Part shown: positions 43,365 to 52,478 of the stretch, piece after piece
How the letters are laid out: every line of letters begins with the position of its first letter
Position numbering within the stretch: the stretch's first letter is position 1
DNA from: Phycisphaerae bacterium
Lineage (GTDB): Bacteria > Planctomycetota > Phycisphaerae > UBA1845
DNA: 64,000 nt
Direction of reading: 5' to 3'
Assembly (NCBI GenBank): GCA_022072505.1
Contig: JAJVHU010000057.1
Coordinates: 1-64,000, forward strand
Program-made: the position numbers and the translations under genes
Notes under the pieces: generated by a model
Seen by the model: the letters and a program-made list of their open reading frames with translations, nothing else
The model's database searches: none
Told to the model about the DNA's origin: nothing

Positions 43365-44513
43365 CTAGGCGCGCTTGCCCGTCGCTTCCTTCGTCTTGGC
43401 GTGAACGATCTCGCCGTTGTGCGTGATTACGGCGCCCTTGAGGATCTCGTCGTTCAGGTCCAGGTTGAACTTCCCGTCCTTCCAGAACGCGAGGATGAAA
43501 TTCGTCAGGTTGCGTGAGAAAAGCACGCTCGCGTGGTTCGGCATGCTCGACGGGAGATTGAGGGGCGCGACGATCGTCACGCCGCTGTCCGTCACCGTCT
43601 GTCCCGGTTTCGACAGCTCGCAGTTTCCGCCGCCCTCCGCCGCGAGATCCACGATCACGGTCCCCGGCCGCATCGAGCGCACCATCTCGGCCGAGATGAG
43701 CTTCGGGGCGAAGACGCCGCCGATCAGGGCCGTGGTGACGACGACGTCCACCGTCGCGCAATGCTCGACGAGGAGGTCGCGCTGGCGCTTCTTGTCGTCC
43801 TCCGACAGCTCGCTCGCATATCCGCCGCCGGCGGAGGCGCTCTGCTTCAGCTCGATCCCGATGTACTTCGCCCCGACGCTTTGAATCTGCTCCTTCACTT
43901 CCGGGCGCACGTCGGTCGCCGTGACCTGCGCGCCGAGGCGCTTCGCGGTGGCGATCGCCTGCAACCCCGCCACGCCCGCGCCGATGACGAAAACCTTCGC
44001 CGCGAACGTCGTCCCGGCGGCGGTCATGAACATCGGAAAGTAGCGCGGCAGCGCTTCCGCCGCGAGAAGGACGCCTTTGTACCCGGCGATGTTCGCCATG
44101 CTGGACAGGGTGTCCATCGCCTGCGCGCGGGTCGTGCGGGGGATGCAATCCGTCGAGAACGCGGTGACGCGGCGGGCGGCGAGCTTCTGCATGACGTCGG
44201 CGTTGCGCGTCGGGTAAAGGCTGCCCAGCAGCATCGCGCCTTCGCGGATCATCTCCGCCTCATGCCGGTCGACGGATGCGGCGGGCGGCTGGACCTTCGC
44301 CACGAAATCCCCCGACGCATAAAGCGCAGCCGCATCGGGGACGAGTTCGGCGCCGGTTTCCTTGAATTCCGCATCGGGGATGAACGCCGCCTGTCCCGCG
44401 CCGCTCTGCACGCGCACGGACACGCCGGCCTTGACCAGCTTTTTGATGGACTCGGGAACCAGCGCCACCCGGCGCTCTCCCGGCGCGATTTCGCCCGGTA
44501 CCGCGACGATCAT
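43365..44513 (-). CDS. pntA: NAD(P) transhydrogenase subunit alpha, part 1
   Basis: A 382-residue soluble NAD(H)-binding subunit (domain I). MIVAVPGEIAPGERRVALVP is the start motif; the catalytic region includes TDCIPRTTRAQAMDTLSSMANIAGYKGVL. VFVIGAGVAGLQAIATAKRLGAQV is the Rossmann fold, and KLISAEMVRSMRPGTVIVDLA follows. In this split-subunit form the membrane part is a separate gene (42797-43306). I set the start at ATG 44513, with GAGGTGA directly upstream; the longer frame to 44693 has no protein-like composition. It is the first gene of the pnt operon, divergent from nadE. Confidence 0.96.
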   Translation of the reverse strand: MIVAVPGEIAPGERRVALVPESIKKLVKAGVSVRVQSGAGQAAFIPDAEFKETGAELVPDAAALYASGDFVAKVQPPAASVDRHEAEMIREGAMLLGSLYPTRNADVMQKLAARRVTAFSTDCIPRTTRAQAMDTLSSMANIAGYKGVLLAAEALPRYFPMFMTAAGTTFAAKVFVIGAGVAGLQAIATAKRLGAQVTATDVRPEVKEQIQSVGAKYIGIELKQSASAGGGYASELSEDDKKRQRDLLVEHCATVDVVVTTALIGGVFAPKLISAEMVRSMRPGTVIVDLAAEGGGNCELSKPGQTVTDSGVTIVAPLNLPSSMPNHASVLFSRNLTNFILAFWKDGKFNLDLNDEILKGAVITHNGEIVHAKTKEATGKRA

Positions 44514-44810
44514 GTTCACCTCAATCTTTATTCCGCCTCGCGGCGCAGACCGCAGCGCCCGACCGGCGGTTCCGGCGGACCGTCTCGTCCGCCGCTGTCG
44601 ATCCGGACCGGCGACGCACCACGCCTGAACGTCTTGCACGGTCCGTTCCAGGGCCGGGACCGGTCCGCCGTCGGTGGACCGTCGCCCCCGCATCCCGCGC
44701 GAATCTTACCAACCCTTCCTCCCAACGCGAGGGGCAGCAAGGCGACCCGGCTGATCCGCGCTTAAGCACATGATGTCCTGCGCTTGCGTCCGGCGCAGGG
44801 GGCGTTGACG

Positions 44811-46499
44811 ATGCCGCGGATGAGGGTTCTCCTGGGGCAGATCAACCCGGTCGTCGGCGACATCGAGGGCAACACCCGCCGCGCCCTGGAGGTGATCGAC
44901 GAGGGGCGCCGCGGCGGCGCCGGACTCGTGCTCCTGCCCGAACTCTGCGTCATCGGCTACCCGCCGAAGGATCTGGTTCTTCGCAAGGACTTCGTTCGGC
45001 GCAACGTCGAAGCCGTCCGGCGGATCGCGGAAGCCTGCCGGGAGATCACGGCGGTCGTCGGGTTCGTGCAGCCGGTCGAGGGCGGGTCCGGGACGGGGAT
45101 TCACAACGCGGCGGCGGTGTGCGGCGACGGGCGGATCCTTCAGACGTACGCGAAGTTCCTCCTGCCCACGTATGACGTGTTCGACGAGTCGCGTTACTTC
45201 ACGCCGGGCCGGGAGGTTCGCCTGGCGACCGTCCCCGCGCAAGGCGGCGGAAGCGGGCGATCGACGGTCGGGACGGGCGTGTGCGTCGGGCTGACGATCT
45301 GCGAAGACCTCTGGAACGACGAGCAGTTCGGCGGGCGACCCTTTTACGGGCGCGACCCGGTCGAGCAGACGGTTCGGGCGGGGGCGCAGGTTCTCATCAA
45401 CATCTCCGCGTCGCCCTTCGTGGTCGGGAAGCACTTGCAGCGAGAGGCGCTTTTTTCGAGGCAGGTCCGCGAGCACGGCGTTCCGCTGCTGTATTGCGCG
45501 CAGATCGGCGGCAATGACGACCTGCTCTTCGACGGGGTCAGCCTGGCGTTCAACGCCCGCGGGGAGCTGATCGCGCGGGCGAAGCCTTTTGCGGAAGACC
45601 TGCTTGTTGTCGACCTCGCGTCCGGGAATCCCGGGCGGATCGAGGCGTACCCGGACGACGTTGAGAGCCTCTGGCGCGCGGTGGTGCTGGGGACGCGGGA
45701 CTACGTCCGCAAGTGCGGTTTCCGGAAGGTCGTCGTGGGTCTGTCCGGGGGGGTCGACTCGGCGGTGGTCGCGGCGATCGCGGTGGACGCGCTCGGCGCG
45801 GAGAACGTTCACGGCGTGGCGATGCCGTCGCGGTTCAGCAGCGGGCACAGCGTCGAGGACGCGGAGGCGCTGGCGAGGAACCTCGGGGTGGGCTTCCGCG
45901 TCATCCGGATTCACGAGGCCCACGCGGCGCTGGAGGCGTCGCTGGCGGAGAGCTTCGCGGGACGGGCGGCGGACGTCGCGGAGGAGAACCTTCAGGCCCG
46001 CCTCCGCGGCAACCTTCTGATGGCGCTGTCGAACAAGTTCGGCTGGCTGCTCCTGACGACGGGGAACAAGTCGGAGCTGGGCGTCGGGTATTGCACGCTT
46101 TACGGCGACATGTGCGGCGGGTTCGCCCCGATCAGCGACGTGCCGAAGACGCTGGTGTACCGGATGGCGCGGTGGCGAAATGCGCAGGCGGCGCGCCCGG
46201 CGATTCCGGAGCGGACGTTGGAGAAACCCCCCTCGGCTGAGCTGCGCGAGAACCAGACCGATCAGGACTCTCTGCCGCCTTACGAGACGCTGGACGCGAT
46301 CCTCGAGCGCTACGTCGAGGAGGATCAGAGCGCGGACGAGATCGTCGCGGCGGGGTTCGATCGCCCGATCGTTGAGCGGGTCATCCGGTTGATCGCCGCC
46401 AGCGAGCACAAGCGCAACCAGGCCGCCCTGGGGATCAAGGTGACCTCCCGGGCGTTCGGCACGGGCCGGCGCATGCCGATCGCGGCGAAGCTGGGGTAA
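44811..46499 (+). CDS. nadE: Glutamine-dependent NAD+ synthetase
   Basis: A 562-residue two-domain enzyme that converts nicotinate adenine dinucleotide to NAD+. The N-terminal nitrilase domain supplies ammonia from glutamine: Glu in VLLPELCVIGYPPKDL, Lys in YAKFLLPTYDVFDESRYF, Cys in LTICEDLWND. The C-terminal synthetase domain has the PP-loop VVGLSGGVDSAVVAAI and TTGNKSELGVGYCTLYGDM. I chose ATG 44811 (AGGGGG 8 bases upstream). It is divergent from the transhydrogenase operon, a pairing of two NAD(P)-related units. The ~297-base gap between them shows no clear promoter. Confidence 0.96.
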   Translation: MPRMRVLLGQINPVVGDIEGNTRRALEVIDEGRRGGAGLVLLPELCVIGYPPKDLVLRKDFVRRNVEAVRRIAEACREITAVVGFVQPVEGGSGTGIHNAAAVCGDGRILQTYAKFLLPTYDVFDESRYFTPGREVRLATVPAQGGGSGRSTVGTGVCVGLTICEDLWNDEQFGGRPFYGRDPVEQTVRAGAQVLINISASPFVVGKHLQREALFSRQVREHGVPLLYCAQIGGNDDLLFDGVSLAFNARGELIARAKPFAEDLLVVDLASGNPGRIEAYPDDVESLWRAVVLGTRDYVRKCGFRKVVVGLSGGVDSAVVAAIAVDALGAENVHGVAMPSRFSSGHSVEDAEALARNLGVGFRVIRIHEAHAALEASLAESFAGRAADVAEENLQARLRGNLLMALSNKFGWLLLTTGNKSELGVGYCTLYGDMCGGFAPISDVPKTLVYRMARWRNAQAARPAIPERTLEKPPSAELRENQTDQDSLPPYETLDAILERYVEEDQSADEIVAAGFDRPIVERVIRLIAASEHKRNQAALGIKVTSRAFGTGRRMPIAAKLG

Positions 46500-46650
46500 G
46501 GTGGGGATTAGACCAACGTTAGTTGTTACAATATGACAGTCACGAGGAGAATTCAGGGTTCGGTGTCGTTACAAAAATTAGTCGGGATCCCAAGCGAATT
46601 GTGTCAATCCATCGAGATTTTGTCTGCGATCAATTCGATTAAGAACGCCC

Positions 46651-47409
46651 ATGAACGTCTACTGCGCTCACTGTGAAACCGCGTGTTCCGATCAAGCCGT
46701 CGTCTGCCCGAAGTGCGGACACCCTCTTTTCGATCCAGAGGCCGTCGAACGCAAGGTCCACGGCGTCTCCCACCGCACCCGTCTCTGGATCGCCGCCGCC
46801 AACGTCGCGGTCATGGTCATCGCCGGCGGCGCCTACCTCGCGGCGGGCCGCCGCGAGCAACCATCGGTCTTGGCCCCGCTGGAAGAGCACCCGGCGGTTC
46901 TCCTGCCACCGGCCATGCCTCCGCAGGAGCTGAAGCCAGCCGTGATTCTCGATCTTGAGCTTCGTTCTTACGACGATCTCGCAAAGACTTGGAACGCCGC
47001 AACGGGGTGGATCTGGAGGCTCAAGCCGGAAAAGTCCGATCTCGGACTGGTGTTCGCGGTCGCAACGCACCCCGCATACGAGTGCCTGATCTTCTCAGTT
47101 GGTTTCCGCGACGGCGCTATCCTAAGCGCTTCGTTCATCCTTGCGGAAGAGGTTGCCCGAACCCGCCGGGACGTATGCCTTGCGCAGGGCACGGCCATGA
47201 TGGCGAAGGTGCTCGATATCGAGGAGTCAGTCCTTGAAGCGACGGTAAAGAAAGCGTTACAGGAAGTTCGGCTCGGTAAGCCAATGACCGGCGACACTAA
47301 GACCTTCGCGCCCTACGTGCTCTGGGTCAACAGCGGAAGCGACGGAGATTTTCACTTCATCAACATCGCCCTTATCAACTGGGACGCGACATCGTCCCCC
47401 ACCCCATGA
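46651..47409 (+). CDS. Zinc-ribbon membrane protein of unknown function
   Basis: A 252-residue protein. The N-terminus MNVYCAHCETACSDQAVVCPKCGHPLF holds a zinc ribbon (two CxxC pairs, seen at residues 5-8 and 19-22). One membrane helix follows (LWIAAANVAVMVIAGGAYLA, ~45-65), then an extracytoplasmic domain of ~180 residues that I do not recognise. No ribosome site is visible. The ~150 bases upstream (46500-46650) are clearly AT-richer than the surroundings, with the promoter-like TACAAT near 46528. The gene itself is also less GC-rich than its neighbours, possibly a recent arrival. Confidence 0.75.
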   Translation: MNVYCAHCETACSDQAVVCPKCGHPLFDPEAVERKVHGVSHRTRLWIAAANVAVMVIAGGAYLAAGRREQPSVLAPLEEHPAVLLPPAMPPQELKPAVILDLELRSYDDLAKTWNAATGWIWRLKPEKSDLGLVFAVATHPAYECLIFSVGFRDGAILSASFILAEEVARTRRDVCLAQGTAMMAKVLDIEESVLEATVKKALQEVRLGKPMTGDTKTFAPYVLWVNSGSDGDFHFINIALINWDATSSPTP

Positions 47410-47508
47410 TCACTTGTGTGCGATTCTTCTTGGTCGCCGGCGTCCGCAACCTGCCACCAGACTCCGAGTCCGGCGAACTATCGCAGCCCCACCAACGTCT
47501 TACGTCAT

Positions 47509-48093
47509 ATGAGCGGACGTTCCGTCACATCGAAGCCGTGGTTGACACGCGTAAGCGTTAAGATCGCCGTACTCGCCTTCGCGGTCGGCATGATCCCGGT
47601 CTCGCTGCCGTGGCGCATCAGTTATTCGCCCAGCCCGGGCACGTGGGTCGAGGTGGGGATGTGGTGCGGCTCGTTTTCGCTCGTCCGCATTGATGACGAG
47701 GGTTTTCCCTCCTTCACCTCGTTCATGAAGACGGTGGATGACGGGCGGCGGTGGCTGATCCGGGCGCCTCGGTATCTGCCGGACGCGAACTGGCTGAAGG
47801 AGGCGGTTCCCGCCGGTGTCGCCGTGAGCGGTTTTCGAGTTTCTCTTCTTACGATTCCGACCGTCGCCGGAGGTTATCTGGCGATCCTGGCGGCCCTGAA
47901 ACTGCTGCGGTTTGTGCGCGACTTCGTGATTCACCCCCTGACCGTCAATGAGCGGCGACGGCGCGGCGTGTGCGTCGTCTGTGAGTACGACCTGACGGGC
48001 AACGTCTCGGGCGTCTGCCCGGAGTGCGGAACCGCGATCGTCGGCGGCCCGAGCCGGGATCAGCGGGGATCCCGCGACGCTCCTGAGCCTTAG
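47509..48093 (+). CDS. Membrane protein with planctomycete-type C-terminal zinc ribbon
   Basis: A 194-residue protein with two membrane helices (~19-36 and ~117-136), an intervening ~80-residue extracytoplasmic loop, and a C-terminal zinc ribbon GVCVVCEYDLTGNVSGVCPE followed by CGT. This CxxCxYDLTGNxSGxCPECG form is, in my experience of family patterns, common in Phycisphaerae and related planctomycetes. I chose ATG 47509; the frame opens at 47416 with no support. The function is unknown. It follows the other zinc-ribbon gene by about 100 bases. Confidence 0.75.
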   Translation: MSGRSVTSKPWLTRVSVKIAVLAFAVGMIPVSLPWRISYSPSPGTWVEVGMWCGSFSLVRIDDEGFPSFTSFMKTVDDGRRWLIRAPRYLPDANWLKEAVPAGVAVSGFRVSLLTIPTVAGGYLAILAALKLLRFVRDFVIHPLTVNERRRRGVCVVCEYDLTGNVSGVCPECGTAIVGGPSRDQRGSRDAPEP

Positions 48094-48205
48094 CGCTGTG
48101 CGGTCTTTATCAATCGCGGCGGATCCTCTAAGGTAGTGTCCGGTGATCGTACGTTTTGCTCCTGCCACATGGGGAGGGAGCGTCCGTGCCGGCGCACGGA
48201 GCAAC

Positions 48206-48230
48206 CGCTTCCTTACGGGCGCGGCTCGGT
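48206..48230 (+). repeat. Family B 25-base repeat, copy 2
   Basis: CGCTTCCTTACGGGCGCGGC followed by TCGGT. It lies 40 bases before the der start, in the gene's orientation, and is identical to the copies at 50525 and 52792. Confidence 0.9.
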
Positions 48231-48270
48231 TAGGACGGCGGCGCCCTTAAGGAATAAACATCTAACCGTC

Positions 48271-49605
48271 ATGCCGCTTCCGATCGTCGCCATCGTGGGT
48301 CGTCCGAACGTCGGCAAAAGCTCGCTGTTCAACGCGCTGGCCGGCGAGCGGATCAGCATTGTTGACCCGATGCCCGGAGTGACGCGGGACCGGGTCAGCG
48401 CGATTGTCGAGTGGCGCGAGCGGTACCTGGAGCTGGTGGACACGGGCGGGTGGGGGATCGTGGACCGCGACGACCTGACCGAGGACGTGCAGCGGCAGAT
48501 CCGCTTCGCGATCGACCGGGCGGATCTCGTCTTGTTCGTCGTGGACGCCCGCGAGGGGCTGAATCCGCTGGACGCCGAGACCGCCCGCCAACTGACGCGT
48601 CACCACGAGAAGACGATCCTCGTCGCCAACAAGGTGGACGAACCGAAGCTCGAGCCGCAGGCGGCGGAGTTCGTGCGTCTCGGGTTCGGCGAGCCTCTGC
48701 TGGTCAGCGCGACGAACAACGCCGGACAGAGCGATCTGAAGGACGCGGTGCTTTCGGCGCTGGAGGATCGCGCGGGAGAGGCGCCGCCGTCGCCGGTGAT
48801 GAAGATCGCGCTGGTCGGGAGGCGCAACGTCGGCAAGAGCACGTTCATCAACGCGCTCGCGCAGGAGGAGCGGGTCATCGTCAGCGAGATTCCGGGCACG
48901 ACGCGGGACAGCGTGGACGTCGTGATCGAGAAGGACGGACGGTCGCTGGTGGTGATCGACACGGCCGGGGTCCGCAAGGTGGGGAAGATGGTGGATCCGG
49001 TCGAGTACTACGGGTACACGCGGGCGACGCGGTCGATCGAGCGGGCGGACATCGTGTTGTTTCTGATCGACGCCGCCTCGCCGGTGGGGCAGGTGGACAA
49101 GAAGCTCGGCGGGTTGATCGTGGACGCACATAAACCGGTCATCCTGGTCATCAACAAGTGGGATCTGGCGCGGGACCGGGCGGACGTGGAGACGTACCGG
49201 GATTATCTGGACAAGACGCTTCCGGCATTGAATTTCGCCCCGGTGGCGTTCACGACGGCGCGCGACTCAAGGAACACGGCGTCGGTGATCGACCTGGCCG
49301 CGGTGCTGCACAAGCAGGCGCACGCCCGCGTGACGACCGCACGGCTGAACGAGATTCTGCATGCGGCGCTGCAGGAGCGGGCGCCCCGGGCGAAGCGCGG
49401 GACGCGGGCGCCGAAGTTTCTTTATGCGACGCAGATCGCGGTGGCGCCGCCGACGTTCGTCCTTTTCGTGGACCGCCCCGCGCTGGTCACGCCCGCGTTT
49501 CAGCGGTTTGTGCTGAATCGCCTGCGGGAAAACTTGCCAACCGAGGAAGTCCCCCTACGATTAATCTTCCGGGCGCGCACGCGCAAGCCGGCGGCTCGGC
49601 GCTAG
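48271..49605 (+). CDS. der: Ribosome biogenesis GTPase Der (EngA)
   Basis: A 444-residue GTPase with two tandem G domains and a C-terminal KH-like domain. It acts in 50S subunit assembly. First G domain: IVAIVGRPNVGKSSLFNAL, PGVTRDR, DTGG and NKVD. Second: IALVGRRNVGKSTFINALA, PGTTRDS, DTAG and INKWDLA. The C-terminal part includes RLNEILHAALQERAP and ATQIAVAPPTFVLFV. I chose ATG 48271; the extension upstream is encoded by the family B repeat and adjacent leader. AAGGA lies 19 bases upstream, which is distant. Confidence 0.96.
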   Translation: MPLPIVAIVGRPNVGKSSLFNALAGERISIVDPMPGVTRDRVSAIVEWRERYLELVDTGGWGIVDRDDLTEDVQRQIRFAIDRADLVLFVVDAREGLNPLDAETARQLTRHHEKTILVANKVDEPKLEPQAAEFVRLGFGEPLLVSATNNAGQSDLKDAVLSALEDRAGEAPPSPVMKIALVGRRNVGKSTFINALAQEERVIVSEIPGTTRDSVDVVIEKDGRSLVVIDTAGVRKVGKMVDPVEYYGYTRATRSIERADIVLFLIDAASPVGQVDKKLGGLIVDAHKPVILVINKWDLARDRADVETYRDYLDKTLPALNFAPVAFTTARDSRNTASVIDLAAVLHKQAHARVTTARLNEILHAALQERAPRAKRGTRAPKFLYATQIAVAPPTFVLFVDRPALVTPAFQRFVLNRLRENLPTEEVPLRLIFRARTRKPAARR

Positions 49606-49684
49606 CGCCGCCCCCGTGGCGCGCGTCTCGGGATGCGGGAGTCGGACGCCGACCCGGAAGCGGCGGTTTACGAAGGAGCTGGCG

Positions 49685-50227
49685 ATGGCGATCGAGATTC
49701 ATTGTCCCGCGTGCAGCAAGGGAATCCGCGCTCCCGACGACGCCGGGGGCAAGCGCGGCAAGTGTCCGTATTGCGGGGCGAGCGTCTACATTCCGATGCC
49801 GACGGCCGAGGTGGATGAGATCCCGCTGGCGCCGGTGGATCCGCGCGCCGAGCGGGAGCGGGAGCGCCTGCGGCAGGAGTCGATCTCGTACGCGGCGCAG
49901 GTGGATCATGACGAGCCGCCGAAATACGACGTCGGCGCGTCGGCCCGGTCGGCGGGCGGCGGGGCGGCGCCTCGCGGGCGGGAGCGCTCCGCCGCGGACG
50001 ACGAACCGATCGACGTTCACGATCTCGTGCAGAAGTTCGTGCTGGCGATGCGCGACAGCAACCTGGTCGAGGCCGACCGGATCGCCGCGCGTCTGCGCCG
50101 CCGCCGGGAGCAGACCGACGAGTACGTGCAGGGGCTGCTGCTGGATCAGATGGGCCTGAGCGTCAAGGGCGTGCCTCAGGCGGTCGTCAACGGGTTTCTG
50201 AAGAATCTGCTCGAGCGGATCGCCTAG
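49685..50227 (+). CDS. N-terminal zinc-ribbon protein of unknown function
   Basis: A 180-residue soluble protein. MAIEIHCPACSKGIRAPDDA then KRGKCPYCGASVYIP is a zinc ribbon (CPAC and CPYC, residues 7-10 and 25-28) of the kind common at the N-terminus of planctomycete proteins. A charged linker and a helical C-terminal domain follow (DLVQKFVLAMRDSNLVEADRIAARLRRRRE, ~115-150). AAGGAG precedes the ATG by 6 bases. It starts 79 bases after der and is probably co-transcribed with it. Confidence 0.75.
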   Translation: MAIEIHCPACSKGIRAPDDAGGKRGKCPYCGASVYIPMPTAEVDEIPLAPVDPRAERERERLRQESISYAAQVDHDEPPKYDVGASARSAGGGAAPRGRERSAADDEPIDVHDLVQKFVLAMRDSNLVEADRIAARLRRRREQTDEYVQGLLLDQMGLSVKGVPQAVVNGFLKNLLERIA

Positions 50228-50580
50228 GTTCCGGATCGAAGGTTCGCCGCAGGAATACGGATTGCGGATCGGAGGTCTGTGATCCTCTCGAAACGTGCGG
50301 AGCCGGGGCGCGCGATCCGGGGTGAACGCAACGAGTTCTCGACTTATCATCCTGGCGGCTGCCGCCGAATTCGGAGTTTCGGCGGCGTGCAATCCTCTGC
50401 GGATCAACCTCCGGTCTCGGCGCTGGTTGATCCAGAGGTTGTCGGCTTCCGCTGATTGCCGCATAATTCGGGCGGGTCTTACCTGGACGGGGTTTCAAGG
50501 CTTCGGAGGAAGGCGGAGAAAGAACGCTTCCTTACGGGCGCGGCTCGGTGCAGAAAGAGCGTCTTATTCCGGAGCAGGTC
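50228..50580. other. Leader region of the response regulator gene
   Basis: 353 bases without a gene. It ends with a family B repeat (50525-50549) preceded by GGCGGAGAAAGAA, a flank also seen in similar form before the queC copy. No clear promoter or terminator. Confidence 0.45.
50525..50549 (+). repeat. Family B 25-base repeat, copy 3
   Basis: Identical to the copies at 48206 and 52792. It ends 31 bases before the response-regulator ATG, in the same orientation. Confidence 0.9.
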
Positions 50581-50988
50581 ATGAGCACATCCAAATCGTC
50601 GGACGGATCGGTCCGCATCCTTCTGGTGGACGACAATCCGCAGAATCTCGAGCTGCTCGAGGTTTACATGGAGGCGCTGCCGGAGGCGGAGGTGATGACC
50701 GCCACCAACGGACAGGAAGCGATGGAGAAGGTGGCCGCGTCCCCCCCGGACCTGATCCTCCTGGACATCATGATGCCGAAGACGTCGGGGTTTGAGGTAT
50801 GCAAGCGGATCAAGGCCGATCCGAAGACTCGGGACATCGTCGTGGTGATGGTGACGGCGCTGAGCGAGACGGGGGACGTGGAGCGGGCGGCGGAGTGCGG
50901 GGCGGACGACTACGTGACGAAACCGCTGGACCGCAAGGCGCTGATCGAGTTGATCCGGGGTCTTCTGGCGGCGCGGGCCCGGGGTTGA
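50581..50988 (+). CDS. Single-domain response regulator
   Basis: A 135-residue receiver-only protein (CheY-like). RILLVDDNPQNLELLEVYME gives the acidic pocket, LILLDIMMPKTSGFEVC holds the phosphorylated Asp, then MVTALSE (switch Thr) and DDYVTKPLD (conserved Lys). With no output domain it should act by protein contact. No histidine kinase is adjacent. I set the start at ATG 50581, with GGAGCAGG just upstream. Confidence 0.93.
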   Translation: MSTSKSSDGSVRILLVDDNPQNLELLEVYMEALPEAEVMTATNGQEAMEKVAASPPDLILLDIMMPKTSGFEVCKRIKADPKTRDIVVVMVTALSETGDVERAAECGADDYVTKPLDRKALIELIRGLLAARARG

Positions 50989-51104
50989 ACGTTGCCGGAG
51001 ACGGCGTCGCGCGGCGTTTGACATCAGGCCGCACCGGAGGATACGTTGCCCGGCGCCCCGACGGGAGCACGTCCGAAACATGCAAGGGATAGGGTCGAAA
51101 CGCG

Positions 51105-51599
51105 ATGCGCTGCCCCGCATGTAGAGCCGACAGCGACCGGGTCATCGACTCACGCCCGACGGAAGGCGGCGCCGGCGTGCGTCGGCGCCGTGAATGCCTG
51201 TCCTGCGGACGGCGCTACACCACCCGCGAACGCGTCGAGGATGAACTCCGCCTCGTCGTCATCAAAAGCAACGGCAGCCGCATGCCGTATCAGCGGGAGA
51301 AGATCCAGGACGGACTGGAGCGGGCCTGCACGAAGCTCCCGATCGCGGAGGCCCAGATCGAGCAGATCGTCGATCGCGTCGAGGAGGATCTTTTCCGGGC
51401 GCACGACCGCGAGGTTTCGTCGGAGCAGATCGGGCGGCTGGTCGCCCGGCACCTGCGCCCGGTCAACGCGGTCGCGTACGTCCGGTTCGTCAGCGTGTAC
51501 CGGAAATTCTCGACGATCCAGGAATTCGTCGACGAGATCCAGGACGTCCGCGACCGCGTGGCGCAGGAGTCGCCGCAGCAGCGCCCGCTCTTCGACTGA
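51105..51599 (+). CDS. nrdR: Transcriptional repressor NrdR
   Basis: A 164-residue repressor of ribonucleotide reductase genes. A zinc ribbon with CPAC (residues 3-6) and CLSC (31-34), where RRRRECLSCGRRYTTRERVE is typical, is followed by the ATP-cone domain with VVIKSNGSRMPYQREKIQDG and ACTKLPI. It senses dATP/ATP and binds NrdR boxes. AAGGGA lies upstream of the ATG. No nrd genes and no NrdR boxes were seen near it. Confidence 0.96.
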   Translation: MRCPACRADSDRVIDSRPTEGGAGVRRRRECLSCGRRYTTRERVEDELRLVVIKSNGSRMPYQREKIQDGLERACTKLPIAEAQIEQIVDRVEEDLFRAHDREVSSEQIGRLVARHLRPVNAVAYVRFVSVYRKFSTIQEFVDEIQDVRDRVAQESPQQRPLFD

Positions 51600-51701
51600 G
51601 GCGTTCGGTCGTCGATATCCCGCCTTTGCATCCGAGCGGCGAGTCTTGTTTCGCACATGCTCCGACACATGCGGACCGGAGGATCGCGTTCCTTCCAGAA
51701 C

Positions 51702-51726
51702 ATGCGGACCGGGATGTCCGCGGTCC
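51702..51726 (+). repeat. Family C dispersed hairpin repeat, copy 2
   Basis: ATGCGGACCGGGATGTCCGC followed by GGTCC, matching the minus strand of 1854-1877 with about one insertion and one or two changes. A shorter copy of ACATGCGGACCGG lies at 51667-51679. It falls between the convergent ends of nrdR and the SIMPL gene. Confidence 0.6.
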
Positions 51727-51731
51727 GGAGG

Positions 51732-52478
51732 TTACTCCAGCTCGAAGGCGACGTTGACCGTGGCGGTCAGCTCGACGCGCCCGATCTGCGGGGTCTTCGC
51801 GCCGGCGGTCGGCTCGATGACCTTCCGGTTGGGCGCCTCGCCGCCGCTCCAACTGACGTAGCCCCAGCCGGCGTTGTACGAGCAATACGAGCCGAATTGC
51901 GCCTCGCCGAGCGAGTACACGCGCGCGACCTTGACCCCCAGCAGCGCGGTCAGGGTGTTGGCGCGGCGCTTCGCGTCCTCGACAGCCATCATTTTCGCCT
52001 CCTCCTGAAGTTGGGCGGCGCGCGTCGAGCGGAAGTTCACGCCTTGGATGTAATTCGCGCCGGACTCGATCGCGGCGCTCATCAGGGCCTCGAACCGTTC
52101 CAGGTCCGTCAGGGTCAGCTCGACGCTTCTCCGCACGAAATACCCCGTCAGATCCTTGCGACCGTCGCGGTCCTGGTACGACGGCTGCACGCGGACGGGA
52201 TCCACGCGGACGCTTGTCTCCGCGACGTTGAACTGCGGCGCCAGCTCCAGCAACTTCCGGATTCTCGCGTCGTTGTCGGCCTTCGCTCCGGTCAGGTCGG
52301 CGTTGAAGGTTTCGACCCCCAGCGCGACGACGACCTCGTCGGGCGGAACGCTGATCTGCCCCTGTCCCGCGACGTTGACCAGCCGCCGATCCGTCGCCTG
52401 CTGCGCCGGAAGCGGCGTTGCGCCGGCCAGCACGATGCAACCCGCCGCAATCCCGATCCACCGATTCTGCCCGAACAT
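51732..52478 (-). CDS. Exported SIMPL-domain (DUF541) protein
   Basis: A 248-residue exported protein: signal MFGQNRWIGIAAGCIVLAGA with cleavage near AQQ, then a SIMPL/DUF541 domain. The start VNVAGQGQISVPPDEVVVAL, the AKADNDARIRKLLEL helix, FVRRSVELTLTDLERFEALM and EEAKMMAVEDAKRRANTLTAL are all characteristic. Members are periplasmic, bind other proteins and are linked to stress protection, with no enzyme activity shown. I chose ATG 52478, with GGAGA 7 bases upstream. Confidence 0.9.
   Translation of the reverse strand: MFGQNRWIGIAAGCIVLAGATPLPAQQATDRRLVNVAGQGQISVPPDEVVVALGVETFNADLTGAKADNDARIRKLLELAPQFNVAETSVRVDPVRVQPSYQDRDGRKDLTGYFVRRSVELTLTDLERFEALMSAAIESGANYIQGVNFRSTRAAQLQEEAKMMAVEDAKRRANTLTALLGVKVARVYSLGEAQFGSYCSYNAGWGYVSWSGGEAPNRKVIEPTAGAKTPQIGRVELTATVNVAFELE

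Noticed and set aside
44706-46409. 567-codon minus-strand open frame
   Set aside because: Shadow of nadE with Arg/Leu/Gln-rich composition.
50295-50795. Frame with NASLRARLG motif that also appears near 2113-2550 and 52655-53314
   Set aside because: The shared peptide comes from family B DNA repeats read through in different frames, not from homologous proteins.
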